Assembly: GCA_947503885.1 (NCBI GenBank)
Contig: CANNFD010000002.1
Coordinates: forward strand, 248,001-312,000
Length of the DNA stretch: 64,000 nucleotides
Direction: 5' to 3'
DNA from: an uncultured Olleya sp.
Lineage (GTDB): Bacteria; Bacteroidota; Bacteroidia; Flavobacteriales; Flavobacteriaceae
In this document: piece by piece, positions 26,281 through 34,939 of the stretch
Position numbering within the stretch: position 1 is the first letter of the stretch
Layout: every line of letters starts with the position of its first letter
Position numbers and translations under genes: made by a program
Notes under the pieces: generated by a model
Told to the model about the DNA's origin: nothing
Database searches by the model: none
The model's input: only the letters and a program-made list of their open reading frames with translations

Positions 26281-26604
26281 ATGTACATATATAACGTCAC
26301 AATAAATATCGAAGATAGTGCACATGACGAATGGCTAATCTGGATAAAACAACACATTCCAAAAGTTTTAGCAACTGGTAAGTTTGAAAAAGCGACCTTT
26401 ACAAAAGTTATGGTGGAGGAAGATATGGGCGGACAAACCTACTCTATCCAATACAAAACATACTCTAGAGAAGCATTGGATGCTTTTTACAGAGAAGATG
26501 CTGATAAATTAAGACAAGAAGGTCTAAAAAAGTTTGCCGACAAAATGTTAGCCTTTAGAACAGAGCTTCAAATTGTGGATGAGTATTCTGTAACATTTAA
26601 ATAA
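26281..26604 (+). CDS. DUF4286 family protein
   Basis: A 107-residue small protein: '[21 protein letters not shown]', then '[11 protein letters not shown]', then '[18 protein letters not shown]', the DUF4286 pattern widespread in Bacteroidetes. A ferredoxin-like alpha/beta fold is likely. It sits 28 bp upstream of rsmA, a conserved linkage in the group, and is likely co-transcribed with rsmA and mgtE. Function unknown. Confidence 0.85.
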   Translation: MYIYNVTINIEDSAHDEWLIWIKQHIPKVLATGKFEKATFTKVMVEEDMGGQTYSIQYKTYSREALDAFYREDADKLRQEGLKKFADKMLAFRTELQIVDEYSVTFK

Positions 26605-26632
26605 TTCAGCTAAAGCTGAAAAAAACCTTTTT

Positions 26633-27424
26633 ATGGCAAATCAAAACAATCATCAAGTTAAAGCAAAAAAATTCTTAGGGCAACACTTTTTAGAAGACGA
26701 AAGTATTGCTAAAGATATTGCAGACTCATTAACTTTAAATGGTTATAAAAACGTTCTCGAAATTGGGCCAGGAATGGGTGTGTTAACAAAATACTTACTT
26801 AAAAAACCAATTACTACTTACGCTATCGAAATTGATACAGATAGTGTAGAATACCTTAAAAACAACTATTTAAATTTTGCTTCTAGAATTATAGAAAAGG
26901 ATTTTTTAAAGTATGATTTAAGCGAAACTTTTAATGACCAACCTTTTGCTATAATTGGTAATTTTCCTTATAATATATCCACTCAAATAGTTTTTAAAAC
27001 TTTAGAGCTACGGGATCAAATTCCAGAATTTTCTGGAATGTTTCAAAAAGAAGTTGCACAACGTATCTGCTCTAAAGAAGGCAGTAAAGTTTACGGTATA
27101 TTATCCGTTTTGACACAAGCGTTTTATGATGCCGAGTACTTATTTACGGTGCCTCCAACAGTTTTTAATCCTCCACCTAGAGTTGAGTCTGGTGTGTTAA
27201 GATTAATAAGAAAAAAAGATTACAGCTTACCTTGCGACGAAAAACTATTTTTTAGAGTCGTAAAACAAGCCTTTCAGCAACGCAGAAAAACAATGCGTAA
27301 TAGCTTAAAAACATTTGATTTGTCTGATAGTTTAAAAGCAAATGCTATCTTTGACAAGCGACCAGAACAAATAAGCGTAGCGCAATTTTTAGAGTTAACT
27401 AGCCTAATCGAAAACGACAAATAA
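26633..27424 (+). CDS. rsmA: 16S rRNA (adenine1518-N6/adenine1519-N6) dimethyltransferase
   Basis: A 263-residue methyltransferase that dimethylates two adjacent adenines in helix 45 of 16S rRNA. Motif I '[13 protein letters not shown]' (SAM binding), motif IV '[10 protein letters not shown]' and '[10 protein letters not shown]' are all present. The N-terminal '[17 protein letters not shown]' is the usual family opening. It lies in an operon with DUF4286 and mgtE. Confidence 0.96.
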   Translation: MANQNNHQVKAKKFLGQHFLEDESIAKDIADSLTLNGYKNVLEIGPGMGVLTKYLLKKPITTYAIEIDTDSVEYLKNNYLNFASRIIEKDFLKYDLSETFNDQPFAIIGNFPYNISTQIVFKTLELRDQIPEFSGMFQKEVAQRICSKEGSKVYGILSVLTQAFYDAEYLFTVPPTVFNPPPRVESGVLRLIRKKDYSLPCDEKLFFRVVKQAFQQRRKTMRNSLKTFDLSDSLKANAIFDKRPEQISVAQFLELTSLIENDK

Positions 27425-27431
27425 TTATTTG

Positions 27432-28802
27432 GTGGAAGACAATCAGAACATACAATTTCAGCTTACTGACGCACTTATTGAGCAAGTAGAGTTACTTATC
27501 GAACAAAAAAACGATAAAGAACTACGTGGACTTTTAGAAAATTTTCACTATGCTGATATTGCCGAAATCCTAGACGAAGTTAATCTAGAAGATGCAATGT
27601 ATGTTATTAAACTTTTAGATTCTGAAACCACATCTGATGTCCTAATGGAATTAGATGAGGACAATCGAGAAAAAGTTTTAAGAAACCTATCCTCTAAAGA
27701 GATTGCAGAAGAAATTGAAGAACTTGATACCGATGATGCAGCAGATATTATTGCCGAGTTACCGGAAGAGCGTCAAGCTGAAGTAATTTCTAAAATAGAA
27801 GACCAAGAACATAAAGCCGAAATCCAAGAACTTTTAGCCTATGACGAGGATACAGCAGGGGGATTAATGGCAAAAGAGCTTGTAAAAGTTTACGAAACAT
27901 GGACAGTAGCAGGATGTTTACGTCGTATACGTGGTCAAGCACAACACGTTAGTCGCGTCCATTCTATTTATGTCGTAGACAAACAAGAAAAACTTTTAGG
28001 TCGACTATCATTAAAAGACCTAATAACCGCAAAAAGTGACCAAAAAATAGCCGAATTATCTAATAGCAATGTAGACTATGTTTACGTTGAGGAAGATGTA
28101 GAAGAGGTTGCCAAAATAATGCAAAAGTATGACCTAGAAGCCATACCAGTTGTAGACCAAAACAAAACACTATTAGGTCGTATTACTATTGACGATATTG
28201 TAGATGTTATCCGTGAAGAAGCCGACAAAGATTACCAAATGGCAGCAGGTATCTCTCAAGACGTAGAGGCTGATGATAGCATCTTAAAACTAACCAAAGC
28301 ACGATTACCATGGTTACTAATTGGTATGTTTGGTGGGCTAGGTGCAGCAAGTATAATCGAAGGGTTTAACGACTCCATGGGCGAGTTTGTTATCCTTCTA
28401 AGTTTTGTCCCATTAATACAAGCAACCGCAGGAAATGTAGGGGTACAATCCTCTGCAATTGTCGTCCAAGGATTAGCAAACAACAGTATAGATGGCAAAA
28501 TAATTAAACGCCTTTTAAAGGAGTCCCTACTGGGATTAGTTAACGGATTAGCAATAGCACTTATAGCAATAGTAGTCACACATTTTATTTTTAAAACACC
28601 ATATTTAATATCAGTAACTATAGCAATAGCTTTAATTGCTGTAATAATTATGGCAGCATTAATTGGTACATTTATACCAATATTTCTTGAAAAAAGAGGG
28701 ATTGATCCAGCAGTAGCAACAGGACCATTTATCACAACAAGTAATGACGTCTTTGGTATCTTACTTTACTTTTTAATTGCAAAATCAATATTAGGTTTTT
28801 AA
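27432..28802 (+). CDS. mgtE: Magnesium transporter MgtE
   Basis: A Mg2+ channel of about 456 residues: cytosolic N domain (1-130), two CBS domains (about 130-255), a connecting helix, and five membrane helices with the signature 'PLIQATAGNVGVQSSAIVVQGL'. The ORF track starts at TTG 27429, but the next codon GTG (27432, MEDNQN...) is a better start; neither is ATG. It follows rsmA by a few bases. Confidence 0.93.
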   Translation: MEDNQNIQFQLTDALIEQVELLIEQKNDKELRGLLENFHYADIAEILDEVNLEDAMYVIKLLDSETTSDVLMELDEDNREKVLRNLSSKEIAEEIEELDTDDAADIIAELPEERQAEVISKIEDQEHKAEIQELLAYDEDTAGGLMAKELVKVYETWTVAGCLRRIRGQAQHVSRVHSIYVVDKQEKLLGRLSLKDLITAKSDQKIAELSNSNVDYVYVEEDVEEVAKIMQKYDLEAIPVVDQNKTLLGRITIDDIVDVIREEADKDYQMAAGISQDVEADDSILKLTKARLPWLLIGMFGGLGAASIIEGFNDSMGEFVILLSFVPLIQATAGNVGVQSSAIVVQGLANNSIDGKIIKRLLKESLLGLVNGLAIALIAIVVTHFIFKTPYLISVTIAIALIAVIIMAALIGTFIPIFLEKRGIDPAVATGPFITTSNDVFGILLYFLIAKSILGF

Positions 28803-28809
28803 ATAATTT

Positions 28810-28897
28810 GGGCGTTACCTAAAGGTCGTGTCATCCGTTATATCTTTTTTTGCCATATATGGTAGCAAAAAAAGGATGCCACTTCTACCACTAACGC
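28810..28897 (+). repeat. Intergenic palindromic repeat, copy A (GGGCGTTA...TAACGC)
   Basis: Starts GGGCGTTACCTAAAGGTCG and ends CACTAACGC, so its ends are inverted repeats (GCGTTA/TAACGC). The centre forms a hairpin CTTTTTTTGCCATATATGGTAGCAAAAAAAGG. It resembles repeats I associate with flavobacterial intergenic regions, and copy B is at 40358-40454. Confidence 0.6.
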
Positions 28898-28953
28898 TTA
28901 AAATCCTTACTTTTAAAACAAAACTCTAGTTACACATTAGAAGCAATCTAATT

Positions 28954-29892
28954 ATGAAAATACTTCACATAGACTCTAATCATCCACTACTTATCAATCA
29001 GTTAAACGATTTAGGATTTACTAATCATGAAGACTATACCTCATCAAAAGCAGATATTCAGCAAAAAATAAACCAATATGATGGCTTTATTATTAGAAGT
29101 CGCTTTAGTATTGACGCCAATTTTTTAGACGCAGCAACAAACCTAAAATTTATTGGACGTGTTGGCGCAGGATTAGAAAACATAGACTGTGATTACGCAA
29201 CAAGCAAAGGCATTGCATTAATTGCTGCACCAGAAGGCAATCGTAATGCAGTTGGAGAACACTGCTTAGCAATGCTCCTATCTTTATTTAACAAGCTAAA
29301 TAAGGCCGACAAAGAGGTTAGAGCTGGAAAATGGCTACGAGAAGATAACAGAGGTTTAGAATTAGACGGAAAAACAGTGGGTTTAATTGGCTATGGCAAC
29401 ATGGGTAAAGCATTTGCAAAAAAACTAAGAGGCTTTGATGTTAAAGTGTTATGCTACGACTTAAAACCAAATATAGGGGACGCAAACGCCACACAGGTAA
29501 GCTTAACAGAGCTGCAGGACAAAGTAGATGTTTTAAGTTTACACACACCAGAAACAGCTTCTACAATAAATATGATTAACACCAAACTAATAAATGGATT
29601 TAAAAAACCATTTTGGTTAATTAATACTGCACGTGGTAAGAGCGTGGTTACAACAGACCTGGTTTCAGCATTAAAAACTGGAAAAATATTAGGGGCAGGA
29701 TTAGATGTATTAGAATACGAAAAATCATCCTTCGAGAATTTATTTAGCGACAACAATATGCCAGAAGCCTTTAAATACTTAATACAGTCTGACAATGTTT
29801 TACTGTCACCACATGTAGCGGGATGGACCATAGAGAGTAAGGCAAAACTAGCACAAACCATTGTAGATAAAATTAAAGCAAAATTTTGCTAA
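28954..29892 (+). CDS. D-2-hydroxyacid dehydrogenase (SerA-like)
   Basis: A 312-residue NAD-dependent dehydrogenase of the D-isomer-specific family. 'VGLIGYGNMGKAFA' is the Rossmann GxGxxG at about 140-153; the catalytic Arg is in 'NTARGKSVV', Glu in 'GLDVLEYEK' and His in 'LLSPHVAGWT'. 'VGRVGAGLENIDCDYA' is typical. It could be phosphoglycerate dehydrogenase for serine synthesis, but no ACT domain or adjacent serC is present, so another 2-hydroxyacid is possible. Confidence 0.88.
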   Translation: MKILHIDSNHPLLINQLNDLGFTNHEDYTSSKADIQQKINQYDGFIIRSRFSIDANFLDAATNLKFIGRVGAGLENIDCDYATSKGIALIAAPEGNRNAVGEHCLAMLLSLFNKLNKADKEVRAGKWLREDNRGLELDGKTVGLIGYGNMGKAFAKKLRGFDVKVLCYDLKPNIGDANATQVSLTELQDKVDVLSLHTPETASTINMINTKLINGFKKPFWLINTARGKSVVTTDLVSALKTGKILGAGLDVLEYEKSSFENLFSDNNMPEAFKYLIQSDNVLLSPHVAGWTIESKAKLAQTIVDKIKAKFC

Positions 29893-29918
29893 CTTTATTC
29901 AATTAAAAACTACCACAA

Positions 29919-30377
29919 ATGACCTCTCAAGCAGACACCCCTCAGGAGTATATTAATCAACTACCAGAAGACAGAAAAGCACCTATCACCAAATTAAACA
30001 ACCTAATATTAAAACACATGCCCAAAGGGTTAGAAGCCGGAATGGGATATGGGATGCTAGCCTATTATGTGCCAAAATCTATATATCCACCAGGTTACCA
30101 CTGCAAGCCTTTTCCCCCATTACCTTTTATAAATTTAGCTTCTCAAAAAAACTTTATCGCACTATACCATTCTGGTTTGTATGCAAAAAAAGAATTATAC
30201 GATTGGTTTGTTACAGAATATCCTAAACATTGTAAATACAAGTTAGATATGGGAAAAAGTTGTATTCGATTTAAAAAAATAGATGACATCCCTTATGATT
30301 TGATAGAGGAATTATTAGGAAAAATGAGTGTAGAAGAATGGATAACAATTTATGAAACAGCTTTAAATAAAAAATAA
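29919..30377 (+). CDS. DUF1801 domain protein (YdhG-like)
   Basis: A 152-residue soluble protein with the DUF1801 pattern: 'TPQEYINQLPEDRKAPITKL', 'GMGYGMLAYYVP', 'FINLASQKNFIALYHSGLY' and 'KSCIRFKKIDDIPYDLI'. Biochemical function is unknown for the family. It is 26 bp after the dehydrogenase and 1 bp before the VOC-family gene, so the three form an operon. Confidence 0.88.
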   Translation: MTSQADTPQEYINQLPEDRKAPITKLNNLILKHMPKGLEAGMGYGMLAYYVPKSIYPPGYHCKPFPPLPFINLASQKNFIALYHSGLYAKKELYDWFVTEYPKHCKYKLDMGKSCIRFKKIDDIPYDLIEELLGKMSVEEWITIYETALNKK

Positions 30378-30378
30378 A

Positions 30379-30768
30379 ATGAAAAAACGTGTTACAGGAA
30401 TTGGAGGTTTGTTTTTTAAGACAAAAGATCCAAAAGCAACTAAAGATTGGTACAATAAACACTTAGGTTTTAATACCGACGATTACGGATCTACCTTTTG
30501 GTGGAAAGATAAAGAGGGAAACGATTGCTCCACACAATGGAGTCCTTTTGATAAAGACACTAAATACTTTGAACCTTCTGAAAAAGAATTTATGTTTAAC
30601 TACCGTGTAGAAAACCTACACGAGTTAATTGCAGTTTTAAAAGAAGAAGGCGTGACCGTGGTTGGAGAAATTGAAGAATACGACTATGGTAAGTTTGGTT
30701 GGATTTTGGATAATGAAGGCAATAAAATTGAGCTGTGGGAACCTATAGATAAAACATTTTTAAAATAA
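30379..30768 (+). CDS. VOC family protein (glyoxalase/bleomycin-resistance fold)
   Basis: A 129-residue protein with two beta-alpha-beta-beta-beta units: 'GGLFFKTKDPKATKDWYNKH' at the start, and 'FGWILDNEGNKIELWEP' with the metal-ligand-type Glu near the end. The fold is certain, the reaction is not; candidates are lyases, dioxygenases or resistance proteins. It follows the DUF1801 gene directly. Confidence 0.85.
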   Translation: MKKRVTGIGGLFFKTKDPKATKDWYNKHLGFNTDDYGSTFWWKDKEGNDCSTQWSPFDKDTKYFEPSEKEFMFNYRVENLHELIAVLKEEGVTVVGEIEEYDYGKFGWILDNEGNKIELWEPIDKTFLK

Positions 30769-30819
30769 CCATTTATAATTGTAATATATTAGCCCTCAGA
30801 AAATTAATACAAACAAACC

Positions 30820-31362
30820 ATGAGTGAAGATAAAAAAAGTGTTGAAGACAAAACAGAGGACGCTATAAACAAAATAGAAGACAACGTTGAAAATGTAACG
30901 GAAGACACAAAAGAAGCTTCTAAAGAGACTTTAGAAGCGGTAAAGGATAAAACCAATGAAGTTGTAGATAAAGCAGAATCTAAATTTGAAGAACTTAAAG
31001 AAGATGCTAAAGACACCTTTGAAAAGGCAAAAGCTAAAGCTAATGAGTTTTTAAACGAAGACGCTAAAGAGTTTATGGATGATGCTAAAGAAAAAGCATC
31101 AAAGTTTGCAGACGAAGCAGGTGATAAATTTGAAGATTTAGCTGATGAAGCTAAGGAAACTTATCAAAATGCTAAAGCTAAGGCAACAGAATTTATTAAT
31201 GAAGACGCTAAAGAACTTTTAGATGACGCTAAAGAAAAAGCATCTAAATTTGCAGATGAAGCTGGTGATAAACTTGAAGATTTAGCTGAAGATGCTAAAG
31301 AAGCGATTGAAGAAACTACCAAAAAAACTAAAAATTTTTTCCAAAGGTTATTTGGAAAATAA
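30820..31362 (+). CDS. Low-complexity Lys/Glu/Ala-rich helical protein with two 48-residue tandem repeats
   Basis: A 180-residue, highly charged, all-helical protein. Residues about 66-113 and 114-161 are near-identical 48-residue units, each containing 'EDAKE', 'DDAKEKASKFADEAGDK' and 'EDLA', preceded by a more divergent 60-residue copy. It ends in a basic/aromatic tail 'TKKTKNFFQRLFGK' that could bind membrane. The pattern resembles LEA/YtxH/apolipoprotein-like amphipathic proteins connected with stress. No signal peptide. Function is inferred only. Confidence 0.7.
   Translation: MSEDKKSVEDKTEDAINKIEDNVENVTEDTKEASKETLEAVKDKTNEVVDKAESKFEELKEDAKDTFEKAKAKANEFLNEDAKEFMDDAKEKASKFADEAGDKFEDLADEAKETYQNAKAKATEFINEDAKELLDDAKEKASKFADEAGDKLEDLAEDAKEAIEETTKKTKNFFQRLFGK
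31015..31302 (+). repeat. Tandem 144-bp repeat (2 units) inside the helical protein gene
   Basis: Two consecutive 144-bp units encode near-identical 48-residue blocks (for example both read '...DDAKEKASKFADEAGDK...'). Codon usage differs at some silent sites, so the duplication is not brand new. Confidence 0.7.
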
Positions 31363-31378
31363 TTAAAACATAAATTTA

Positions 31379-31412
31379 AAAAACCAAAATCTGTATTGAT
31401 TTTGGTTTTTTA
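31379..31412 (+). terminator. Terminator after the helical protein gene
   Basis: AAACCAAAATC - TGTATT - GATTTTGGTTTTTT. Confidence 0.85.
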
Positions 31413-31422
31413 TGTATATTTA

Positions 31423-31450
31423 TAAACGTGATATTGCAATATCACGTTTA
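31423..31450. promoter_or_regulatory. Perfect 28-bp palindrome, candidate ArsR-type operator
   Basis: TAAACGTGATATTGCAATATCACGTTTA equals its own reverse complement. It lies 25 bp upstream of the ArsR-family ATG and immediately after a TATATTTA -7-like box, so a bound dimer would block transcription. The spacing and AT-rich core fit ArsR/SmtB operators. Autoregulation is inferred. Confidence 0.7.
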
Positions 31451-31475
31451 CATTAACAAAATTAGTCATTAGTAT

Positions 31476-31802
31476 ATGGGTTTTTCAAAAAAACAACTAT
31501 TTAATACGTCTCAAAATCAAGTCGCTAATTATACTAAAGTATTAGGTCATCCAGCAAGAATAGCAATGATCCAACATATCAGCGAGCATAAAGATTGTAA
31601 TTGTAATGCACTAGTTAAAAGCACAGGCTTATCACAACCTACAATATCTCAGCATCTTGGTGAAATAAGAAAAATAGGATTACTTAAACAGAAAGTAGAA
31701 GGTAAAAACCTATTCTATTCTATCGATTTAGAGCAACTAAATGAATGTAGACGTGTTGTTAATGACTTTTTTGTAAAGACACAGGTTAATTGCAATAAGT
31801 AA
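31476..31802 (+). CDS. ArsR-family transcriptional regulator
   Basis: A 108-residue winged helix-turn-helix protein: 'YTKVLGHPARIAMIQHISEH', then recognition helix 'LSQPTISQHLGEIRKIGLL' and wing 'KVEGKNLFYSIDL'. Cys residues in 'KDCNCNALV' sit where metal- or thiol-sensing ArsR members have alpha3 ligands ('ELCVCDL' type), so it may sense As(III), another metal or a reactive sulfur species. No transport or resistance gene is next to it, so the target may be itself or a distant gene. Confidence 0.88.
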   Translation: MGFSKKQLFNTSQNQVANYTKVLGHPARIAMIQHISEHKDCNCNALVKSTGLSQPTISQHLGEIRKIGLLKQKVEGKNLFYSIDLEQLNECRRVVNDFFVKTQVNCNK

Positions 31803-31807
31803 AATTA

Positions 31808-33646
31808 TTAGCGATCAGTATTAGGTTTATCACCGTTCTGCTCAGTAAACTTACGTTCTAACTCTGCTTGAAACTCTTCCATTACAGGTCGAACTGTACT
31901 TTCTGGTAGGTCAGCAATTTTAATATACATCAACCCATCAACTGCATTATTAAATAAAGGGTCAACATTAAATGCTACTAAGCGTGCATTTTGTTTAATA
32001 TACTTTTTAAGTAATACTGGTAATCTTAGAGCACCTGGCTCAATCTCGTCAATAATTTTATCAAACTTATTTAAATCTGCTTCAGTAGAGTCAAATACAA
32101 AGTCTTTATCTGCGTCTTTAAGTTTTACTTTAAACTCTTTTTTAGGATGCACATATTGTGCAACATATGGGTCGTAGTAATGAGATTTCATAAACTCAAT
32201 CATTAATGATTTTGAGAACTCTGAAAACTGGTTACTAATGCTTACTCCTCCAATTAAATATTTATGTTCTGGATGTCTTAAGGTTGTATGTACAATTCCT
32301 TTCCATAATAAAAATAAAGGCATTGGTTTTTGTTGGTACTCTTTAATAATAAATGCGCGTCCCATCTCAATAGACTCACTCATCATTTTATAAAGCTCAG
32401 GTTCAAAACCAAAAAGATCTTGTAAGTAAAATCCATTAATACCATAGTTAGCAAAAATTTGAGAGCCAAGTCCCATTCTGTAAGCTCCTGCTAAAACATT
32501 AGCTTCGCTATCCCATAAAAATAAATGGTGATAATAATTATCAAACTCATCTAAATCTATTGGTTCGTTAGTACCCTCTCCTACTTCCCTAAAAGTTATT
32601 TCTCTTAAACGTCCAATCTCACGAAGTAGATTTGGCATATCTTGAGCGGTAGACAAGAAAACCTCGTAGTTTTTACTTGTTAGTAATTTACAGTCTTTGT
32701 CTCTTAAAAAATCTACCTCTTTTATCATAGCCTCTTGGCTAACAGGAGTAACTATTTGCTTGGGTGCTTTAACAGATTTGGGTGCTTTAAGACTTGATGA
32801 AATGGTATCTATAATTTTCTCTTTAGGCTCAAAAGCATTAGATAACATATAAGTTTTTCTTCTTATAAATTCTGAAAATTCTAAAAGTGATTCATGCTCA
32901 GCTTGATCTTTTATAGAAATTGGTTTACCAATTCTAACCTTAATAACTCTTCTTTTTTGAGTTAATAATTCTGAAGGTAATTTTGCTGTCCTAAAGGTGT
33001 CATTAATTTTAGATAGCTTATAAAATAATTTACTGTTTTTAGCATGAAAATAAATTGGAACAATTGGCACATTTGCCTTTTGGGCTAACTTCATCGCTGC
33101 TTCTTCCCAAGGTCTGTCGACTACAAGCTTACCGTCTCTATAAGTTGACACTTCTCCTGCCGGAAATATACCTAATGGATGCCCGTCTCTTAAATGTGAA
33201 ATTGCGCTTTTAAATCCTGCAATACTAGACTTAACATCTTTTCTATCTTCAAATGGATTAACAGGCATTATGTATGGCTTCATCGGCTCTATACGATGTA
33301 ACAAAAAATTTGCAATAATTTTAAAATCATCTCTTTGTTCAAGCATTAGTTTTAAAAGTAAAATACCATCAATACCTCCAAGCGGATGATTAGAAACTGT
33401 AATATAAGCTCCGTCTTTAGGTAGACGTTTTAAGTCTTCTTCAGGAATTTCAAATTTAATTTGAAATTCGTCTAAAATCCCATTTAAAAACTCTAAATGT
33501 GACAAATGTTTGTTACGATCATAGATTTTGTTTAAAGTTGAAATCTTTAAAACCTTCATTAATAACCAACCAACAAAAGTCCCTAAAAACCCATATTTAT
33601 TGAGCTTTATAGCTTTTGAAACTTCTTTTGCAGTGACTAATCCCAT
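31808..33646 (-). CDS. OlsF-like bifunctional acyltransferase (PlsC + GNAT fusion) for aminolipid synthesis
   Basis: A 612-residue fusion. The N-terminal half is a PlsC-type acyltransferase: 'SNHPLGGIDGI' (HxxxxD) near residue 90 and 'GIFPAGEVST' (motif III). The C-terminal half (about 330-570) is an Acetyltransf_5/OlsB-like GNAT domain ('EIGRLREITFREVGEG', 'LFLWDSEANVLAGAYRMG', 'SIEMGRAFI'). The same order is known in OlsF of Flavobacterium and Serratia, which makes ornithine lipids by two acylations. The amino acid headgroup (ornithine, glycine or another) cannot be read here. It converges on the ArsR gene with only 5 bp between. Confidence 0.82.
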   Translation of the reverse strand: MGLVTAKEVSKAIKLNKYGFLGTFVGWLLMKVLKISTLNKIYDRNKHLSHLEFLNGILDEFQIKFEIPEEDLKRLPKDGAYITVSNHPLGGIDGILLLKLMLEQRDDFKIIANFLLHRIEPMKPYIMPVNPFEDRKDVKSSIAGFKSAISHLRDGHPLGIFPAGEVSTYRDGKLVVDRPWEEAAMKLAQKANVPIVPIYFHAKNSKLFYKLSKINDTFRTAKLPSELLTQKRRVIKVRIGKPISIKDQAEHESLLEFSEFIRRKTYMLSNAFEPKEKIIDTISSSLKAPKSVKAPKQIVTPVSQEAMIKEVDFLRDKDCKLLTSKNYEVFLSTAQDMPNLLREIGRLREITFREVGEGTNEPIDLDEFDNYYHHLFLWDSEANVLAGAYRMGLGSQIFANYGINGFYLQDLFGFEPELYKMMSESIEMGRAFIIKEYQQKPMPLFLLWKGIVHTTLRHPEHKYLIGGVSISNQFSEFSKSLMIEFMKSHYYDPYVAQYVHPKKEFKVKLKDADKDFVFDSTEADLNKFDKIIDEIEPGALRLPVLLKKYIKQNARLVAFNVDPLFNNAVDGLMYIKIADLPESTVRPVMEEFQAELERKFTEQNGDKPNTDR

Positions 33647-33688
33647 TTATTTTTTTCTTATTAGAGATTACAAATGTAATCAATAGAT

Positions 33689-34939
33689 TTATTTAGTTAC
33701 TATTTGTAATGTTTCTTGAAACATTTGCTTTAATAATACTGTTTTTCCTGTTTCCAATTCTTTTATAGCTTTTGGGTTGTAATGTCTTATTGTATACAAA
33801 GATACGTTATCATTACAGGTCACTTTAAATTTAGCTTTTAAATGTAATAATAAAGACTCTAAATTATTATAGCTATTATCAAAACAAACGGAGAAACTAA
33901 TTGCGGAATTTTGAATCACATCAACTTTCATTTTATACTTGGACAGTAAGTTAAAGATTTCGCTAATATTGTCTTCTACTATATAAGAAAAATCAAGAGT
34001 TGACAACGATAAAAGCACTTGGTTTTGTTTTACAATAAAACAGGGGACTTTAGGTAAAATTCCTTCGGTTTTACTAACAACTGTACCATTGGCTGTTGGA
34101 TTTAAAAATGACTTTACGTATAACGGAATTTCTTTTCGTTGTAATGGTTGTAACGTTTTGGGATGAATAACTGATGCGCCATAAAAGGCCAACTCAATTG
34201 CTTCTGTGTAGGATATAGAGTTTAGTAATTGTGACTGTTCAAAATGTTTAGGGTCTGCATTTAAAACCCCAGGTACATCCTTCCATATTGTTACACTTTC
34301 TGCATTTAAACAATAAGCTAATATAGCAGCTGTATAATCACTACCCTCACGCCCTAAAGTTGTCGTAAAATTGTTTTTATCACTAGCTAAAAAACCTTGG
34401 GTAATATTTAGCTTATTAGTGTCTACTTTTTTAGTTATCAATTGCTGGGTTAAGTCCCAATTTACATTGGCACGACGGTAGTAATCGTCTGTTTTAATTA
34501 ATTGTCTAACGTCAAGCCAATTATTATTAAATCCTTTTAAATTTAAATAATGACTTATAATTGTTGTGGATAACAACTCGCCAAATCCTATAACTTGATC
34601 ATACACAAAATTATAATCTGGAGATTTATTAGTTATTAAAAAGCTTTTTAACTCTTCAAAAAGGGTATTAGTTTCATTAAAAACTGGGTGGTTTTTATTT
34701 TCAAAAAGGGCTAAAACAATGTCATTATGGTAAGTTATTATATGTTGAACTGCACTTTGTAATTGTGTTTTGTCATTAAAATAACAACCAATTACTTGCT
34801 CTAAAGCATTAGTCATTTTGCCCATTGCAGATACAACTATAATTGTATTTTGATGACCCACTTGCTCTAATACCGAAATCAAGTTTTTAACACCTCTAGC
34901 ATCTTTAACGGATGCTCCACCAAATTTAAATACTCTCAT
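33689..34939 (-). CDS. Aspartate kinase
   Basis: A 416-residue enzyme for the first step of lysine, threonine and methionine synthesis. 'RVFKFGGASVKDARGVKNL' is the kinase N-terminal signature, 'TTLGREGSDYTAAILAY' the substrate-binding loop and 'VTIWKDVPGVLNADPK' the nucleotide-proximal segment. The C terminus (about 300-410) has degenerate ACT-like regulatory sequence. It is monofunctional, with no homoserine dehydrogenase fused. It follows the GNAT gene with no gap. Confidence 0.92.
   Translation of the reverse strand: MRVFKFGGASVKDARGVKNLISVLEQVGHQNTIIVVSAMGKMTNALEQVIGCYFNDKTQLQSAVQHIITYHNDIVLALFENKNHPVFNETNTLFEELKSFLITNKSPDYNFVYDQVIGFGELLSTTIISHYLNLKGFNNNWLDVRQLIKTDDYYRRANVNWDLTQQLITKKVDTNKLNITQGFLASDKNNFTTTLGREGSDYTAAILAYCLNAESVTIWKDVPGVLNADPKHFEQSQLLNSISYTEAIELAFYGASVIHPKTLQPLQRKEIPLYVKSFLNPTANGTVVSKTEGILPKVPCFIVKQNQVLLSLSTLDFSYIVEDNISEIFNLLSKYKMKVDVIQNSAISFSVCFDNSYNNLESLLLHLKAKFKVTCNDNVSLYTIRHYNPKAIKELETGKTVLLKQMFQETLQIVTK

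Noticed and set aside
28256-28735. 159-aa minus-strand ORF inside mgtE
   Set aside because: Shadow of a strongly supported membrane protein gene; its Ile/Ala-rich composition mirrors the membrane helices.
28810-28897. Simple terminator for mgtE
   Set aside because: The hairpin could terminate, but the matching end motifs at 40358-40454 and 22564-22587 show it is part of a larger repeat family.
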